From assembly GCA_947174085.1 (NCBI GenBank), contig CAMWHN010000138.1:1-6042 (forward strand): DNA of 6,042 nt, in the 5' to 3' direction. Positions 5,856 to 6,042 of the stretch are shown here, piece by piece; within the stretch, counting starts at the first letter, position 1, and every line of letters begins with the position of its first letter. The notes beneath the pieces are model-generated. The model worked only from the letters and a program-made list of their open reading frames with translations. It was not told the origin of the DNA and did not search any database. The position numbers and the translations under genes are program-made. The DNA comes from an uncultured Ruminococcus sp. Lineage in GTDB: Bacteria > Bacillota > Clostridia > Oscillospirales > Ruminococcaceae.

Positions 5856-6042
5856 TATTCAGTCAAAACATTAGCTTCATTGAAAAGCATTCCTGCCATA
5901 GTCTGCATAAAACTATCAATTTCAAAATAGGGTGAGGTGTTTTCAATATGACTGCAAGCATTTTTGTAGACATTTTTTGCAATTTTTTCGTTTTCTTCTT
6001 TGGTATAGATATGTCTTGAAATAGGAAGTCCTGTGGCATTTG
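5855..6042 (-). CDS. 3' end of an unrecognised phage-operon gene
   Basis: On the minus strand the frame is open from the window edge (first full codon at 6040) to TAA at 5855-5857, giving 61 visible residues. The sequence is hydrophilic and helical (YTKEENEKIAKNVYKNAC ... DSFMQTMAGMLFNEANVL), with no membrane segment or catalytic motif. I do not recognise the family. It belongs to the same operon as the 109-aa and gp27-like genes, because its stop overlaps their RBS. By position it would be an early/middle Mu-like phage protein. Confidence 0.65.
   Translation of the reverse strand, partial: NATGLPISRHIYTKEENEKIAKNVYKNACSHIENTSPYFEIDSFMQTMAGMLFNEANVLTE

Noticed and set aside
1..6042. CRISPR array or tRNA gene
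   Set aside because: No regularly spaced repeat family and no cloverleaf was seen; the repeats present occur only in two or three copies.

Overview
The window is AT-rich, has strong AGGAG-type ribosome binding sites and many hairpins, and looks like an accessory region of a low-GC bacterium. A host-associated spirochaete such as Treponema, or a Firmicute, would fit. The sequence alone does not settle which, and all family assignments here come from reading motifs, not from database searches.

Left part (1-965): the 3' end of a plus-strand gene carries a D...ExK nuclease signature like that of Mrr/RecB-type restriction endonucleases. About 500 bases without a convincing gene follow. They hold an imperfect direct repeat, a strong plus-strand terminator-like hairpin (825-863), a TTGACCCC pair and a weaker hairpin.

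Centre (966-4132, minus strand): one transcription unit has a good sigma70-type promoter (4104-4132) and a clear RBS. It is read as two open frames: a 412-codon frame (2816-4054) and a 595-codon frame (966-2753) with a HerA/FtsK/VirB4-like ATPase domain. The second frame has no convincing start. It is open in the -1 frame back to an A8 run (GAA AAA AAA, an A AAA AAA slippery heptamer in phase) just before the first frame's stop. Joined by a -1 shift, they give a protein of about 1029 residues. Its first ~610 residues read as a continuous, degenerate DUF927-like helicase/primase-type module, followed by the ATPase. This is the most interesting object in the window: a programmed frameshift, transcriptional slippage, a fresh pseudogene or a homopolymer error.

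Right-centre (4140-4934): mobile debris. It contains a ~91-bp element bounded by inverted repeats, a minus-strand terminator-like hairpin, a 54-codon reading-frame remnant, the C-terminal third of an IS630-family transposase, and short G-rich repeats.

Right part (4935-6042, minus strand): a tightly coupled phage operon. In transcription order it holds the 3' end of an unrecognised gene, a 109-aa winged-helix-like protein, and a 182-aa Mu gp27-like (DUF3486) protein ending in a 16-bp-stem hairpin. The large terminase expected next in a Mu-like phage is absent, so this is probably the broken edge of a Mu-like prophage next to IS630 debris.
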